Of a stretch of DNA of 64,000 nt, positions 25,878-34,200 are shown piece by piece. A program made the translations under genes and the position numbers. Each line of letters begins with the position of its first letter. Positions within the stretch are counted from its first letter, which is position 1. The stretch comes from an uncultured Paludibaculum sp. (lineage in GTDB: Bacteria; Acidobacteriota; Terriglobia; Bryobacterales; Bryobacteraceae): positions 248,001 through 312,000 of the forward strand of contig NZ_OY762267.1 in assembly GCF_963665245.1 (NCBI RefSeq). Direction: 5' to 3'. Below the pieces are notes generated by a model. That model was not told the DNA's origin. It did no database searches and worked only from the letters and a program-made list of their open reading frames with translations.

Positions 25878-26102
25878 ATGATTCCTCCTCCTGACCATCC
25901 CTGCTGGACACAACTCGTCACTGGGTCCAAGGAGGTGCGCTCATCCAACCTCTCGTTCAACATGCTCGTCTTCACCATCCGGCTACGGTACAAGAGCGAC
26001 CCCTCGGGCGCAGCGCTCCCCTCTCTCTGCCACCACGCGCGCGAGTTCTGTGTGAAATTTGAGTCCCTGCTCACGTCCGAGCTTGAGGCGTTGGTGAATT
26101 AA
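25878..26102 (+). CDS. Small hypothetical protein
   Basis: A 74-residue protein starting MIPPPDHPCWTQLVTGSKEV. I do not recognise it. The middle (LSFNMLVFTIRLRYKSD) reads as beta strands and the C-terminus (HHAREFCVKFESLLTSELEA) as a helix. ATG 25878 was preferred to a TTG at 25809. It ends 9 bp before the 323-residue unknown gene and is likely cotranscribed with that gene and the hybrid kinase. Confidence 0.5.
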   Translation: MIPPPDHPCWTQLVTGSKEVRSSNLSFNMLVFTIRLRYKSDPSGAALPSLCHHAREFCVKFESLLTSELEALVN

Positions 26103-26111
26103 GGAATCCCC

Positions 26112-27083
26112 ATGCTGATGTCCATCGAGTCCACCGTTGAGGAGATCAGACACGGAAGCCCCCTTCTGCTGGCTGGCGACGAACAGGCCCTGCGCACCCT
26201 GCCGGCGGGCAACTGGATTGCCGGGACAACGCCCTACTTCATGGACGGCGAGGGCGGCGTCTGCACGCGCGACAAAGTCTTCGTCAACCGGCTGCCCGCG
26301 TCGGCCGCGGCTGCGAGGATCCTGTCGTACACAACGGCGACCTTGCCGGGTCTCCTGGACGACGCTCCAGACAATGGCTTCACGGCGCTCATCGTGCCCG
26401 CCGGCAGCCCCGTGCATGCCGCCTATGCGCGCGATGCCGCCAACTACCCCGGCATCTTCATCAAGCCCGTTGTCGGTTGGGTCGCCGGTGTGCATATGTC
26501 GGAAGCCGCGGCCCGCAGCCCGCTGGCCGTGAACGGACTAACCGGCATATGGTCGACGGACGACGCGGTGGCGATGCATGTCACCCTCCCTACTGGCAAA
26601 TTGGCGGAAGTCGGCATCGTCAACATCTTCCATCCCGGCAACGGCGCGCGGCTGCAGTTCCCTTCCACCGGATTCTCAGCCTCCACCTGCATCGTCGACG
26701 GCAGCCCGGTCTCCGCAGCTAGCTACCTGCAGTCCATCCATGCCGATGGCCACCTTCCGTTGACCGCCGATTACAACGGCTCCATCGTCAACGTCAGCAT
26801 CCAGGAAATCGACCCATGGAGCGGTGTGGTGAGGTTCTTCGCGCCAGTATTCGAGGGCGTCGAATACCGGCTTGCGGCCCCGGTCGGCGATTACGGCAAG
26901 AAGCTCGCAGACGCCGCCCAGGGCGATGCAGAGCCCGATTTCGCCTGCAACTGTGTCCTGAATTACCTCCATGGTCAGATGGAAGGACGCCCCACCGGCT
27001 GCATCGCAGGCCCCGTTACCTTCGGGGAGATCGCCCATCTGCTGTTGAACCAGACGCTGGTCCGTCTCTTTATTCGAGGCTAG
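26112..27083 (+). CDS. Conserved protein of unknown function (DUF6976-like)
   Basis: A 323-residue soluble protein with no signal peptide. It has an alpha/beta look, with AGNWIAGTTPYFMDGEGG near the N-terminus and a C-terminal ACNCVLNYLHGQMEGRPTGC segment followed by GPVTFGEIAHLLLNQT. That last motif resembles the end of a family I recall as DUF6976; this is from memory. The two close cysteines and another near 300 could bind a cofactor. Its TAG overlaps a GTG in the downstream kinase frame (TAGTG), suggesting that it and the kinase act together, for example as ligand sensor and output. Confidence 0.6.
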   Translation: MLMSIESTVEEIRHGSPLLLAGDEQALRTLPAGNWIAGTTPYFMDGEGGVCTRDKVFVNRLPASAAAARILSYTTATLPGLLDDAPDNGFTALIVPAGSPVHAAYARDAANYPGIFIKPVVGWVAGVHMSEAAARSPLAVNGLTGIWSTDDAVAMHVTLPTGKLAEVGIVNIFHPGNGARLQFPSTGFSASTCIVDGSPVSAASYLQSIHADGHLPLTADYNGSIVNVSIQEIDPWSGVVRFFAPVFEGVEYRLAAPVGDYGKKLADAAQGDAEPDFACNCVLNYLHGQMEGRPTGCIAGPVTFGEIAHLLLNQTLVRLFIRG

Positions 27084-27091
27084 TGACGCAC

Positions 27092-29905
27092 ATGCAGAAC
27101 ACTGACGAACAAGTGAACGGCCAGGCACCCGTCGAAACGGTTCCGAGAGAATCCTGGTTGCACCAGTTCGGTCAGCTCGGCCAACCCCACACCTCGTGGA
27201 TGACCGGGGCGATAGAGGCCGCCGCGGTCGGCTTCGCGCTCGTCACGCACGAGACACGCCTGTTCGTTCACGCCAATCGCCGCATGTCCGCTCTCACCGG
27301 TTACTCGCTTGCCGAGTTGACGTGCCTGCCGCTGCAGCGCCTGGTCCACCCCGATGACCGGGCGGTGATCTTCGAGCAGTACGACCGCCTGCTGGCGGGG
27401 CAGCTCTCCGAGTTCACGGCAGAGCGTCGATGGGTCCGCAAGGACGGCCGGGTCATCTGGGTCTACGCAAAAGTCTCCGTAGCGGGCGCCTCGGGCGGTA
27501 GCCCGGCGCAGTTCGTCCTCGTTGCCGAGGACATCACTGATCGAAAGCGCCTCCAAACGGAACTACTGGTCAAGCGGGAGCAACTCCAGCTCATCCAGGA
27601 CGCTACCGGTGTCTCCACCTGGGAGATCGATGTCGATCACGACGTGTTTCACGCCTCGCCCGAGATGTTGCGGCTGTGCGGACTGCCTGATGCCGCTCTC
27701 GACCATCGGCACGCGCTCGATACCATTCATCCCGACGATCGGCCGATCGTCGACAAGGCCGTCGCCAGCGCCATCGTGGATGGCAGGAACGCCACCTACC
27801 AGCACCGTGTAGTCCTCCCCGGCGGGGAGACCCGCTGGCTCAGATCCCATTGCCGCGTCGTAATAGACGAAGTGACCGGTGTGCGCCGCATCATGGGTGT
27901 CTCGCTGGACATCACCGACCAGAAGGAGGCGGAACTCCGCATCGAACGGAATGAGCAGCGTCTGCGCCGTCTCATTGACCGTCTGCCCGACGGGGCGATC
28001 CATCTCGAGTCCGGAGCTCTTCATCTCAATCGCGCCGCCGAACGACTCCTCGGCCATACGCCCGAGGATCTGGAGGCCGTCGCACTGGCATTCGCTGAAG
28101 CGGAACAACAGAGTGCGTTGGACGAGCTCACGGCGGGCGAACCTCCACGCCGGGTCGCCACCATCCGACGCCACGATGGCGCCCGGCGCGTCGTCGAATT
28201 CAGCGGCTACTCAGACGACGACATCCAGGTCTGGCTCCTCCACGACATCACCGCCCTGCGGCAGGTTCAGGAAGAGCTCGAGAGGGCGAAAGACGCCTCC
28301 GAGGCCGCCAGCCGGGCCAAGAGCGAGTTCCTCGCCAACATGAGCCACGAAATTCGCACCCCGATGAACGGCGTCATCGGCATGACGGAGCTCCTGGTCG
28401 CCTCCGGGCTGAAGCCCGATCAGTTGGAGTATGCCCACATCGTCAAGCGGTCGGCGGATTCGCTGCTGACCCTCATCAACGACATCCTCGACTTCTCTAA
28501 GATCGAGGCCGGGAAGCTCGACCTGGACTCCGTCGACTTCCCCCTTGGTCAGACCATTCACGAGGCCCTCCAGCCACTGGCCCTGCGCGCGGACGAGAAG
28601 GGGCTCGAGCTGCTCTGCCATACCATGGCCGATGTCCCCGAGTTCGTTCAGGGCGATCCCACGCGCCTGCGCCAGATCCTCACGAACCTCGTTGGCAACG
28701 CCATCAAGTTCACTCCGGCCGGCGAGATCGAGGTCTCCGTCAGCATCGAGGCCGTCCACGCGGACGCCTGGGATCTGCACTTCCGCGTGAAAGACACCGG
28801 AATCGGTGTGCCCCTCGAGAAGCAGCAGGCAATCTTCGCCGCATTCAGCCAGGCCGATGCCTCGACAACGCGCAAGTACGGCGGCACCGGGCTGGGGCTC
28901 TCCATCTGCACACGCCTGGTGCAAATGATGCAGGGCCGCCTGTGGATCGAGAGCGAACCTGGCGTGGGCAGTACGTTCCATTTCACGGCCCGCTACCTGC
29001 GGCCCGTCGATCCCGGCATACGGCCCTTCACGAAGAATCCGTCGTGCCTTCGGGGGCGCCGCATCCTGCTCGTCGATGACAACGCCACCAACCGCCGTAT
29101 CCTGGCCGAAACCTTCGCGCGATGGGGCATGCTGGTCGAGAGCGCGTCCAGTGTAGCCGAGGCCATCCAGGTTTTACACCCGGACACACCGGTCCACCCG
29201 CCCATCTCTTTCGTCGTTACGGATTGCCACATGCCCGGCCAGGACGGCTTCGCACTGCTCGACCACATCAAGCAGGATGCGGAACTGAAACACAATCCCG
29301 TCGTCATGCTCACCTCCGGCTACCAGCAGAAAGACCGTCACCACGGTGAGTCCGCCCAACTCGCGGCGCTGCTCATGAAACCCGTGGCGTCCCATGCCCT
29401 GATGGACACTATTTTGGAGGTTGTGTGCTCCAGCGAGCACCGGAACTCCAAGGCTGCGCCGATCCACCTCCAACCGGCCGCCCCCGCTCGCCGTCTCCAG
29501 ATTCTTCTGGCTGAGGACAACCCCATCAATCAGCGTGTCGGCATCGCCCTGCTCGGCCGCCTCGGCCATACCGTCGAACTCGTCCAGAACGGCGCGCAGG
29601 CTGTGGCGCGCATCCAGGAACAGTCCTTCGACGTCGTCTTCATGGATATCGAGATGCCGGAAATGGATGGCTGGGCCGCCTCCGCCGCCATCCGGGCCTG
29701 GGAAAACGGGAGCGGCCGGAAGATCCCGATCATCGCCATGACGGCCCATGCCATGGCCGGCTACCGGGAACAATGCCTCGCCGCGGGCATGGACGCATAC
29801 GTCTCCAAACCAGTCAGCCTCGAGAGCCTCAGCCGGGCCATCGATGAGGTCTCTCCGCACACCGACTGGCCGGCAGCTACCGCCCCAACTGCCCCATCCG
29901 CGTGA
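27092..29905 (+). CDS. Hybrid sensor histidine kinase with PAS and two receiver domains
   Basis: A 937-residue soluble signalling protein. Two PAS domains (residues about 36-155 and 158-290), each ending in the VAEDITDRK / SLDITDQKE pattern, are followed by a third, weaker PAS-like segment (about 293-395). The HisKA domain has phospho-His419 in [16 protein letters not shown]. The ATPase domain has [19 protein letters not shown] and [10 protein letters not shown]. Two receivers follow: the first with D711 ([12 protein letters not shown]) and the second with D852 ([13 protein letters not shown]). There are no membrane segments. Start ATG 27092; the GTG at 27083 overlaps the upstream stop. The 3' end overlaps mtgA by 29 bases on the other strand. 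Confidence 0.92.
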   Translation: MQNTDEQVNGQAPVETVPRESWLHQFGQLGQPHTSWMTGAIEAAAVGFALVTHETRLFVHANRRMSALTGYSLAELTCLPLQRLVHPDDRAVIFEQYDRLLAGQLSEFTAERRWVRKDGRVIWVYAKVSVAGASGGSPAQFVLVAEDITDRKRLQTELLVKREQLQLIQDATGVSTWEIDVDHDVFHASPEMLRLCGLPDAALDHRHALDTIHPDDRPIVDKAVASAIVDGRNATYQHRVVLPGGETRWLRSHCRVVIDEVTGVRRIMGVSLDITDQKEAELRIERNEQRLRRLIDRLPDGAIHLESGALHLNRAAERLLGHTPEDLEAVALAFAEAEQQSALDELTAGEPPRRVATIRRHDGARRVVEFSGYSDDDIQVWLLHDITALRQVQEELERAKDASEAASRAKSEFLANMSHEIRTPMNGVIGMTELLVASGLKPDQLEYAHIVKRSADSLLTLINDILDFSKIEAGKLDLDSVDFPLGQTIHEALQPLALRADEKGLELLCHTMADVPEFVQGDPTRLRQILTNLVGNAIKFTPAGEIEVSVSIEAVHADAWDLHFRVKDTGIGVPLEKQQAIFAAFSQADASTTRKYGGTGLGLSICTRLVQMMQGRLWIESEPGVGSTFHFTARYLRPVDPGIRPFTKNPSCLRGRRILLVDDNATNRRILAETFARWGMLVESASSVAEAIQVLHPDTPVHPPISFVVTDCHMPGQDGFALLDHIKQDAELKHNPVVMLTSGYQQKDRHHGESAQLAALLMKPVASHALMDTILEVVCSSEHRNSKAAPIHLQPAAPARRLQILLAEDNPINQRVGIALLGRLGHTVELVQNGAQAVARIQEQSFDVVFMDIEMPEMDGWAASAAIRAWENGSGRKIPIIAMTAHAMAGYREQCLAAGMDAYVSKPVSLESLSRAIDEVSPHTDWPAATAPTAPSA

Positions 29906-30572
29906 GAATGATGGCCGAATAACGGTCCATGCGGCCGGGACTGCGCCGCAGCGGGCTGGGCAGGATGGCCGCCAACCGCGCACCCTGGTCCCGCCCGATC
30001 CGGGCCGCACTCGTGTGGTAGTGGTACTGCGCCGCCGCTTCCGCCCCAAAGACCCCCGGACCCCACTCGATCACGTTCAGGTACAGTTCCAGAATCCGCT
30101 TCTTGCCCAGAATCAGCTCCGCCAACGGTGTAATTGTGAACTCCAGCCCCTTCCGGATGGCCGAGCCCGCCGTCGTGAAGAACAGGTTCTTCACCAGTTG
30201 CTGTGAGATCGTCGACGCACCCCGGATGCGGCCATCCTCCATTCCGTCCTCCACCGCGTCCCTGATCTGTTCCCAATCAAACCCATGGTGCTTGTAGAAA
30301 TGCCCGTCTTCGGCCGCGATGACGGCCCACTGGAAGTTCGGCGAGATGCGCCCCAACGGCACGAAGGTGTAGCGCTTCTGATACCTGCCCTTCTTAAACC
30401 ACGATTCCACACGCCGTTGTACGTGAACACCGGTGAACGGCGGATCGATGAATCGTAGACCTGCCAGGGCGACCACGATCAGCGCGTAGTAACCCAAAAC
30501 CAGATAGAGGACCCATACCAGCAAGCGGCGCCATAGCGGCCGCGCCTGTCGAACTCGGGGAAGCTTGCGCAC
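29877..30572 (-). CDS. mtgA: Monofunctional peptidoglycan glycosyltransferase MtgA
   Basis: A 231-residue GT51 enzyme that polymerises lipid II into glycan strands on the periplasmic face. One N-terminal TM (LLVWVLYLVLGYYALIVVAL) anchors it. The catalytic motifs are present: VIAAEDGHFYKHHGFDW with the catalytic Glu, RGASTISQQLVKNLFF, KKRILELYLNVIEWGPGVFG and the final LAAILPSP. No transpeptidase domain follows, so it is monofunctional. GTG 30572 was chosen; a TTG at 30620 is also open. It is divergent from the NfnB-like gene. Confidence 0.9.
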   Translation of the reverse strand: MRKLPRVRQARPLWRRLLVWVLYLVLGYYALIVVALAGLRFIDPPFTGVHVQRRVESWFKKGRYQKRYTFVPLGRISPNFQWAVIAAEDGHFYKHHGFDWEQIRDAVEDGMEDGRIRGASTISQQLVKNLFFTTAGSAIRKGLEFTITPLAELILGKKRILELYLNVIEWGPGVFGAEAAAQYHYHTSAARIGRDQGARLAAILPSPLRRSPGRMDRYSAIILTRMGQLGR

Positions 30573-30656
30573 TGTTCCCCAGCATAGGGGTTCACCTCCC
30601 CCGTGCGCCAGATCACGCAATGCAGACTTTGGTATCTTGATTGCTTATTTCCAGGC

Positions 30657-32078
30657 ATGGCCGTGCCGCCCCTGAAGTACAAACCCAATCCGAAGGCGCC
30701 CAGACAAGCTTTACCCCTTCTGGATCCACAAGTTAGGGCACGCACAGCGCAGGAGGTGGCGCTCGGCTTCACCCCCGATCAGGTGAGTGTAGAGGCCCAA
30801 CGCTGCTTGCAGTGCGCCAAACCAACCTGTATCGAGGCCTGTCCGCTCCATCTGGACATCAAACGGTTTATCGCCCGCCTGGCCGAAGGCGACCCTCAGG
30901 GCGCTCACGACGTCATCAGCGAACAGAGTCCCTTCCCCGGCGTCTGCGGCCGCGTCTGCCAGCACGAACTCTTCTGTGAAGATGCCTGCCTCGTTGGCCG
31001 CAAGTGGGACCCCGTCGCCATCGGCAGCCTGGAACGCTTCGCGGCCGACCATGCCCGCCTGCGCATGCAGGAACTGGCCACCAGCTATCCAAAACCCACC
31101 GGCCCCAAGGTCGCCCTCATCGGCAGCGGGCCCGCCTCCCTCATCGCCGCTTACGACCTCGTCCGCTGGAACTACCAGGTCACCGTCTTCGAAGCTCTCC
31201 ACAAGCTCGGCGGCGTCCTCGCCTACGGTATCCCCAACTTCCGTCTCCCCCGCGAAATTCTGCGGGAGGAGATCGCCCGGCTCCAGAACATGGGTGTGGA
31301 GTTCGTCGTCGACTTCATCGTAGGCAAGACGGCCACGCTCAAGGAGCTGATGGAAGAGGGCTTCCAGGCCATCTTCATCGGCACGGGCGCTGGCCTGCCG
31401 CACATGATGGGCATTCCCGGTGAGAATCTGGTCGGCGTCTACACGGCCAACGAATTCCTCACCCGTATCAACCTGATGGAGGCGTTCCGATTCCCGGACG
31501 CCCCGACGCCGGTCCGCGTCGGCAAACGCACTATTGTCGTCGGTGGTGGCAACTCGGCCATGGACGCTGCCCGCTGGGCCAACCGCATGGGCAGCGACAC
31601 CACCATCCTCTACCGCCGCGGCCGTCTCGAGCTCAAGGCCCGCCTGGAGGAGATCGAACACGCCGAGGAAGAGGGTGTCAAATTCGAGTTCCTGGCCGCG
31701 CCCGTCGCCCTGTACGGTGACGAGAACGGCTATGTCAAAGAGATCGAGTGCATCCGCATGGAACTTGGCGAGCCTGACGAGAGCGGACGCCGCGCCCCGG
31801 TCCCCATCGAGGCCAGCCGTCATCGCATCCCCGTCGACACGGTGGTAGCCGCCATTGGCCAGGCTCCGAACCCCACCTTGCAGAAGGTGACCCCTCAGCT
31901 CATCACCCGCCGCGGGCGCATCCTCATCGACGAGCAGGGCGAGACGTCCATGCCCCACGTCTATGCCGGCGGCGACGTCGTCCGAGGTGGATCCACTGTC
32001 ATTCTGGCCATGAAAGACGGGCGGGCGGCCGCCAGGGCCATTCACAACGCCTTCAGCGGCACACCGGAGGTGCAATGA
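30657..32078 (+). CDS. nfnB: NfnB/SudA-like flavoprotein (glutamate synthase small-subunit family)
   Basis: A 473-residue iron-sulfur flavoprotein. The N-terminal cysteines CLQCAKPTCIEACP and GVCGRVCQHELFCEDACLVG would hold [4Fe-4S] clusters. A first Rossmann GxGxxA site (VALIGSGPASLIAAYDL) binds FAD, and the second site, IVVGGGNSAMDAAR, binds NAD(P)H. Alone it would be called GltD/GltA (glutamate synthase small chain). However, it overlaps a PyrK/NfnA-like gene, which is the arrangement of NfnAB/SudAB, the ferredoxin-NAD-NADP electron-bifurcating transhydrogenase. No glutamate synthase large subunit is adjacent. It starts at ATG 30657 (MAVPPLKYKPNP). Confidence 0.82.
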   Translation: MAVPPLKYKPNPKAPRQALPLLDPQVRARTAQEVALGFTPDQVSVEAQRCLQCAKPTCIEACPLHLDIKRFIARLAEGDPQGAHDVISEQSPFPGVCGRVCQHELFCEDACLVGRKWDPVAIGSLERFAADHARLRMQELATSYPKPTGPKVALIGSGPASLIAAYDLVRWNYQVTVFEALHKLGGVLAYGIPNFRLPREILREEIARLQNMGVEFVVDFIVGKTATLKELMEEGFQAIFIGTGAGLPHMMGIPGENLVGVYTANEFLTRINLMEAFRFPDAPTPVRVGKRTIVVGGGNSAMDAARWANRMGSDTTILYRRGRLELKARLEEIEHAEEEGVKFEFLAAPVALYGDENGYVKEIECIRMELGEPDESGRRAPVPIEASRHRIPVDTVVAAIGQAPNPTLQKVTPQLITRRGRILIDEQGETSMPHVYAGGDVVRGGSTVILAMKDGRAAARAIHNAFSGTPEVQ

Positions 32079-32914
32079 TGAACCGCGTCCTCGCCAAGAA
32101 GGAACTGGCCCCCCTCGTCACCTTGCTGGAGGTGGAGGCCCCACGCATCCAGCGCCGCTGGAAGGCCGGGCAGTTCATCATCATCCGCCCGTTGGAAACG
32201 AGCGAGCGCATCCCCCTCACGATCGTCGACTCCAGCGCCGAGCGCCAATCGATCACCATGGTGATCCAGGCCATCGGCAAGACCACGCGGGAAGCCGTGG
32301 CCTTCGAGCCCGGCGCCCTGCTGTGCGACCTCGTCGGTCCCCTGGGCGAGCCCGCCACCATGCCCACCGGCAAAAACGTCGTCTGCATGGCCGGAGGCGT
32401 GGGCGTGGCTGAACTCCTGCCCGTGGCCAAGGCATTCCGCCACGCCGGGAACCGCGTGACGGCCTTGTGCGGGGCCCGCTCCGAAAGCTATCGCATCCTC
32501 GACGCCGAGCTGAAAGAAGCGGTGGACGAGCTCCATTGGGCCACCGACGACGGCACCTTCGGCTTCCACGGCAACGTGGTCCAACTCCTCAACAGCCTGG
32601 CCGGTCCGGGCACCTTCCAGGAAGGCCACGTCATCGGGCCCATTCCGATGATGAAGGCAGCCGCGGAAGCCACGCGCACGTGGGGTCTGAAGCTCCACGC
32701 CAGTCTGAATCCCGTCATGATCGACGGCACCGGTATGTGTGGAGGCTGCCGCGTCACTGTCGGCAAGGAAGTGAAGTTTGCGTGCGTGGACGGCCCCGAA
32801 TTCGATGCGCATCTGGTCGACTTCGACGAACTCACACGCCGCAACCGCGCCTACCGCGAAATGGAGCAGGAAGCGCTGAACCACAAGTGCCGGGTGGGCC
32901 TCGACATTCGCTAG
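32075..32914 (+). CDS. nfnA: NfnA/SudB-like FAD and [2Fe-2S] subunit
   Basis: A 279-residue PyrK/ferredoxin-NADP reductase-type protein. The FAD-binding barrel (residues 1-100) has RWKAGQFIIIRPLETSERIP. The nucleotide-binding half begins at VVCMAGGVGVAELLPVAKAF. Near the C-terminus DGTGMCGGCRVTV and KFACVDGPEFDAH supply the Asp and Cys ligands of a [2Fe-2S] cluster, as in NfnA. The start overlaps the nfnB stop (ATGATG), with GGAGG upstream, so the subunits are made together. Expected reaction: reduced ferredoxin plus NADH reduce two NADP, in either direction. Confidence 0.82.
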   Translation: MMNRVLAKKELAPLVTLLEVEAPRIQRRWKAGQFIIIRPLETSERIPLTIVDSSAERQSITMVIQAIGKTTREAVAFEPGALLCDLVGPLGEPATMPTGKNVVCMAGGVGVAELLPVAKAFRHAGNRVTALCGARSESYRILDAELKEAVDELHWATDDGTFGFHGNVVQLLNSLAGPGTFQEGHVIGPIPMMKAAAEATRTWGLKLHASLNPVMIDGTGMCGGCRVTVGKEVKFACVDGPEFDAHLVDFDELTRRNRAYREMEQEALNHKCRVGLDIR

Positions 32915-32974
32915 CACTCCAGTTGGCCCGTCCATCCGCGCTAGTCTGAAGTACATGCATCTGGTGCTTCCGCA

Positions 32975-34183
32975 ATGATCGGACTGGTCGAAATCCAACA
33001 GGCGATGACGCGCATCCGCGAGTCCATCCGCCTCTCCCCTTTAGTTCACTCCGAGTCGCTCTCGGCGCTCTCCGGTAATGAGCTTTATCTGAAGCTCGAG
33101 AACCTGCAGCGCACTGGCTCATTCAAGGAACGCGGGGCCCTGAACAAGATTCTCACGCTGACCGATCAGGAGAAGTCGCGGGGCGTCATCGCGGCCTCGG
33201 CCGGCAACCACGCCCAGGCCGTGGCTTACCATGCCACCGCACGCGGCATCCGTTCGCGCATCTGCATGCCGCTGGCTACGCCGCTGGTGAAGGTCTCGGC
33301 CACCCGCGGCTACGGGGCCGAGGTAGTCCTGCATGGCCGCAACTACGATGAGGCCTACCAGGAAGCCGTCCGTCAGTGCGAGGCCGACGGCCTCACCTTC
33401 CTGCACCCATTTGACGACGAGGCGGTGATCGCCGGGCAAGGTACGCTGGGTCTGGAAATGCTGGCGCAAAACCCCGCGCTCGACGTCATCATCGCGCCCG
33501 CCGGGGGCGGCGGCCTGTTGGGCGGCCTGGCCTGTGCCGTGAAGGAGATCAACCCGCGCATCGAGATCGTGGGCGTGGAAGCGGCGCGCGTGCCCTCCAT
33601 GGCCGCTGCCTTGAAGAGCACCGGACCCGTCACCGTGGACGCGGCCACCACCATCGCCGACGGCATCGCCGTGCGCCGTGTGGGCGAGCTGACACTCCCG
33701 CTGGTGCGCAAATACGTCGACTCCATGGTGGTCGTGGAAGAGGAAGAGATCGCCAACGCCATTCTGCTGCTGCTGGAACGCGAAAAGATGCTGGCGGAGG
33801 GTGCGGGCGCCGCAGCCTTGGCGGCAGTGCTCCAACGTAAGACAGCCTATCAGGGCAAGCGCATCGGTCTGCTGGTTTGCGGCGGCAATATCGATGTCAC
33901 GCTGCTCTCACGCATTATCGAGCGCGGCTTGGTGAAGGACGGCCGCCTCGTTCGCCTGCGCATCCACCTGACCGATCACCCTGGCGCGCTGCGCCGCCTG
34001 TGCGAGGTGATCGAGGAACAAAAAGCCAACATCGTGGAGACGATGCACGACCGCGCGTATTACGGCGTCAACCTCGGCGACACGGTCATCGACGTCACCA
34101 TGGAGACACGCGGGACCAGCCATATCCAGGAGTTAATGGCATCCCTCAGCGCCGCCGGATATGTGCACGAACGCGTCCAATGA
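32975..34183 (+). CDS. ilvA: Threonine ammonia-lyase with C-terminal ACT domain
   Basis: A 402-residue PLP enzyme that turns threonine into 2-oxobutanoate and ammonia, the first step of isoleucine synthesis or a catabolic route. The PLP lysine is K51 in LQRTGSFKERGALNK, and the glycine-rich phosphate loop is APAGGGGLLGGLA. The C-terminal 75 residues (LRIHLTDHPGALRRLCEVIE) form an ACT regulatory domain. The overall length and the single ACT domain fit the TIGR01127-type enzyme, not the long biosynthetic IlvA. It lies 60 bp after nfnA and 17 bp before a TonB receptor gene. Confidence 0.9.
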   Translation: MIGLVEIQQAMTRIRESIRLSPLVHSESLSALSGNELYLKLENLQRTGSFKERGALNKILTLTDQEKSRGVIAASAGNHAQAVAYHATARGIRSRICMPLATPLVKVSATRGYGAEVVLHGRNYDEAYQEAVRQCEADGLTFLHPFDDEAVIAGQGTLGLEMLAQNPALDVIIAPAGGGGLLGGLACAVKEINPRIEIVGVEAARVPSMAAALKSTGPVTVDAATTIADGIAVRRVGELTLPLVRKYVDSMVVVEEEEIANAILLLLEREKMLAEGAGAAALAAVLQRKTAYQGKRIGLLVCGGNIDVTLLSRIIERGLVKDGRLVRLRIHLTDHPGALRRLCEVIEEQKANIVETMHDRAYYGVNLGDTVIDVTMETRGTSHIQELMASLSAAGYVHERVQ

Positions 34184-34200
34184 TGTCAAAATGAAGACTT

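Noticed and set aside
26816..27091. Upstream extension of the hybrid kinase to give 1029 residues
   Set aside because: The first 92 codons lie within the preceding gene in another frame and are Arg-rich; the PAS-containing protein starts naturally at 27092 or 27083.
30711..32075. A 454-codon minus-strand frame opposite the NfnB-like gene
   Set aside because: Antisense shadow of a strongly conserved flavoprotein; no motif and composition typical of such shadows.
30657..32078. Glutamate synthase small subunit as the final call
   Set aside because: The domain layout alone fits, but there is no large subunit nearby and the overlapping downstream gene is an NfnA-like subunit, so the NfnB-like reading was preferred.
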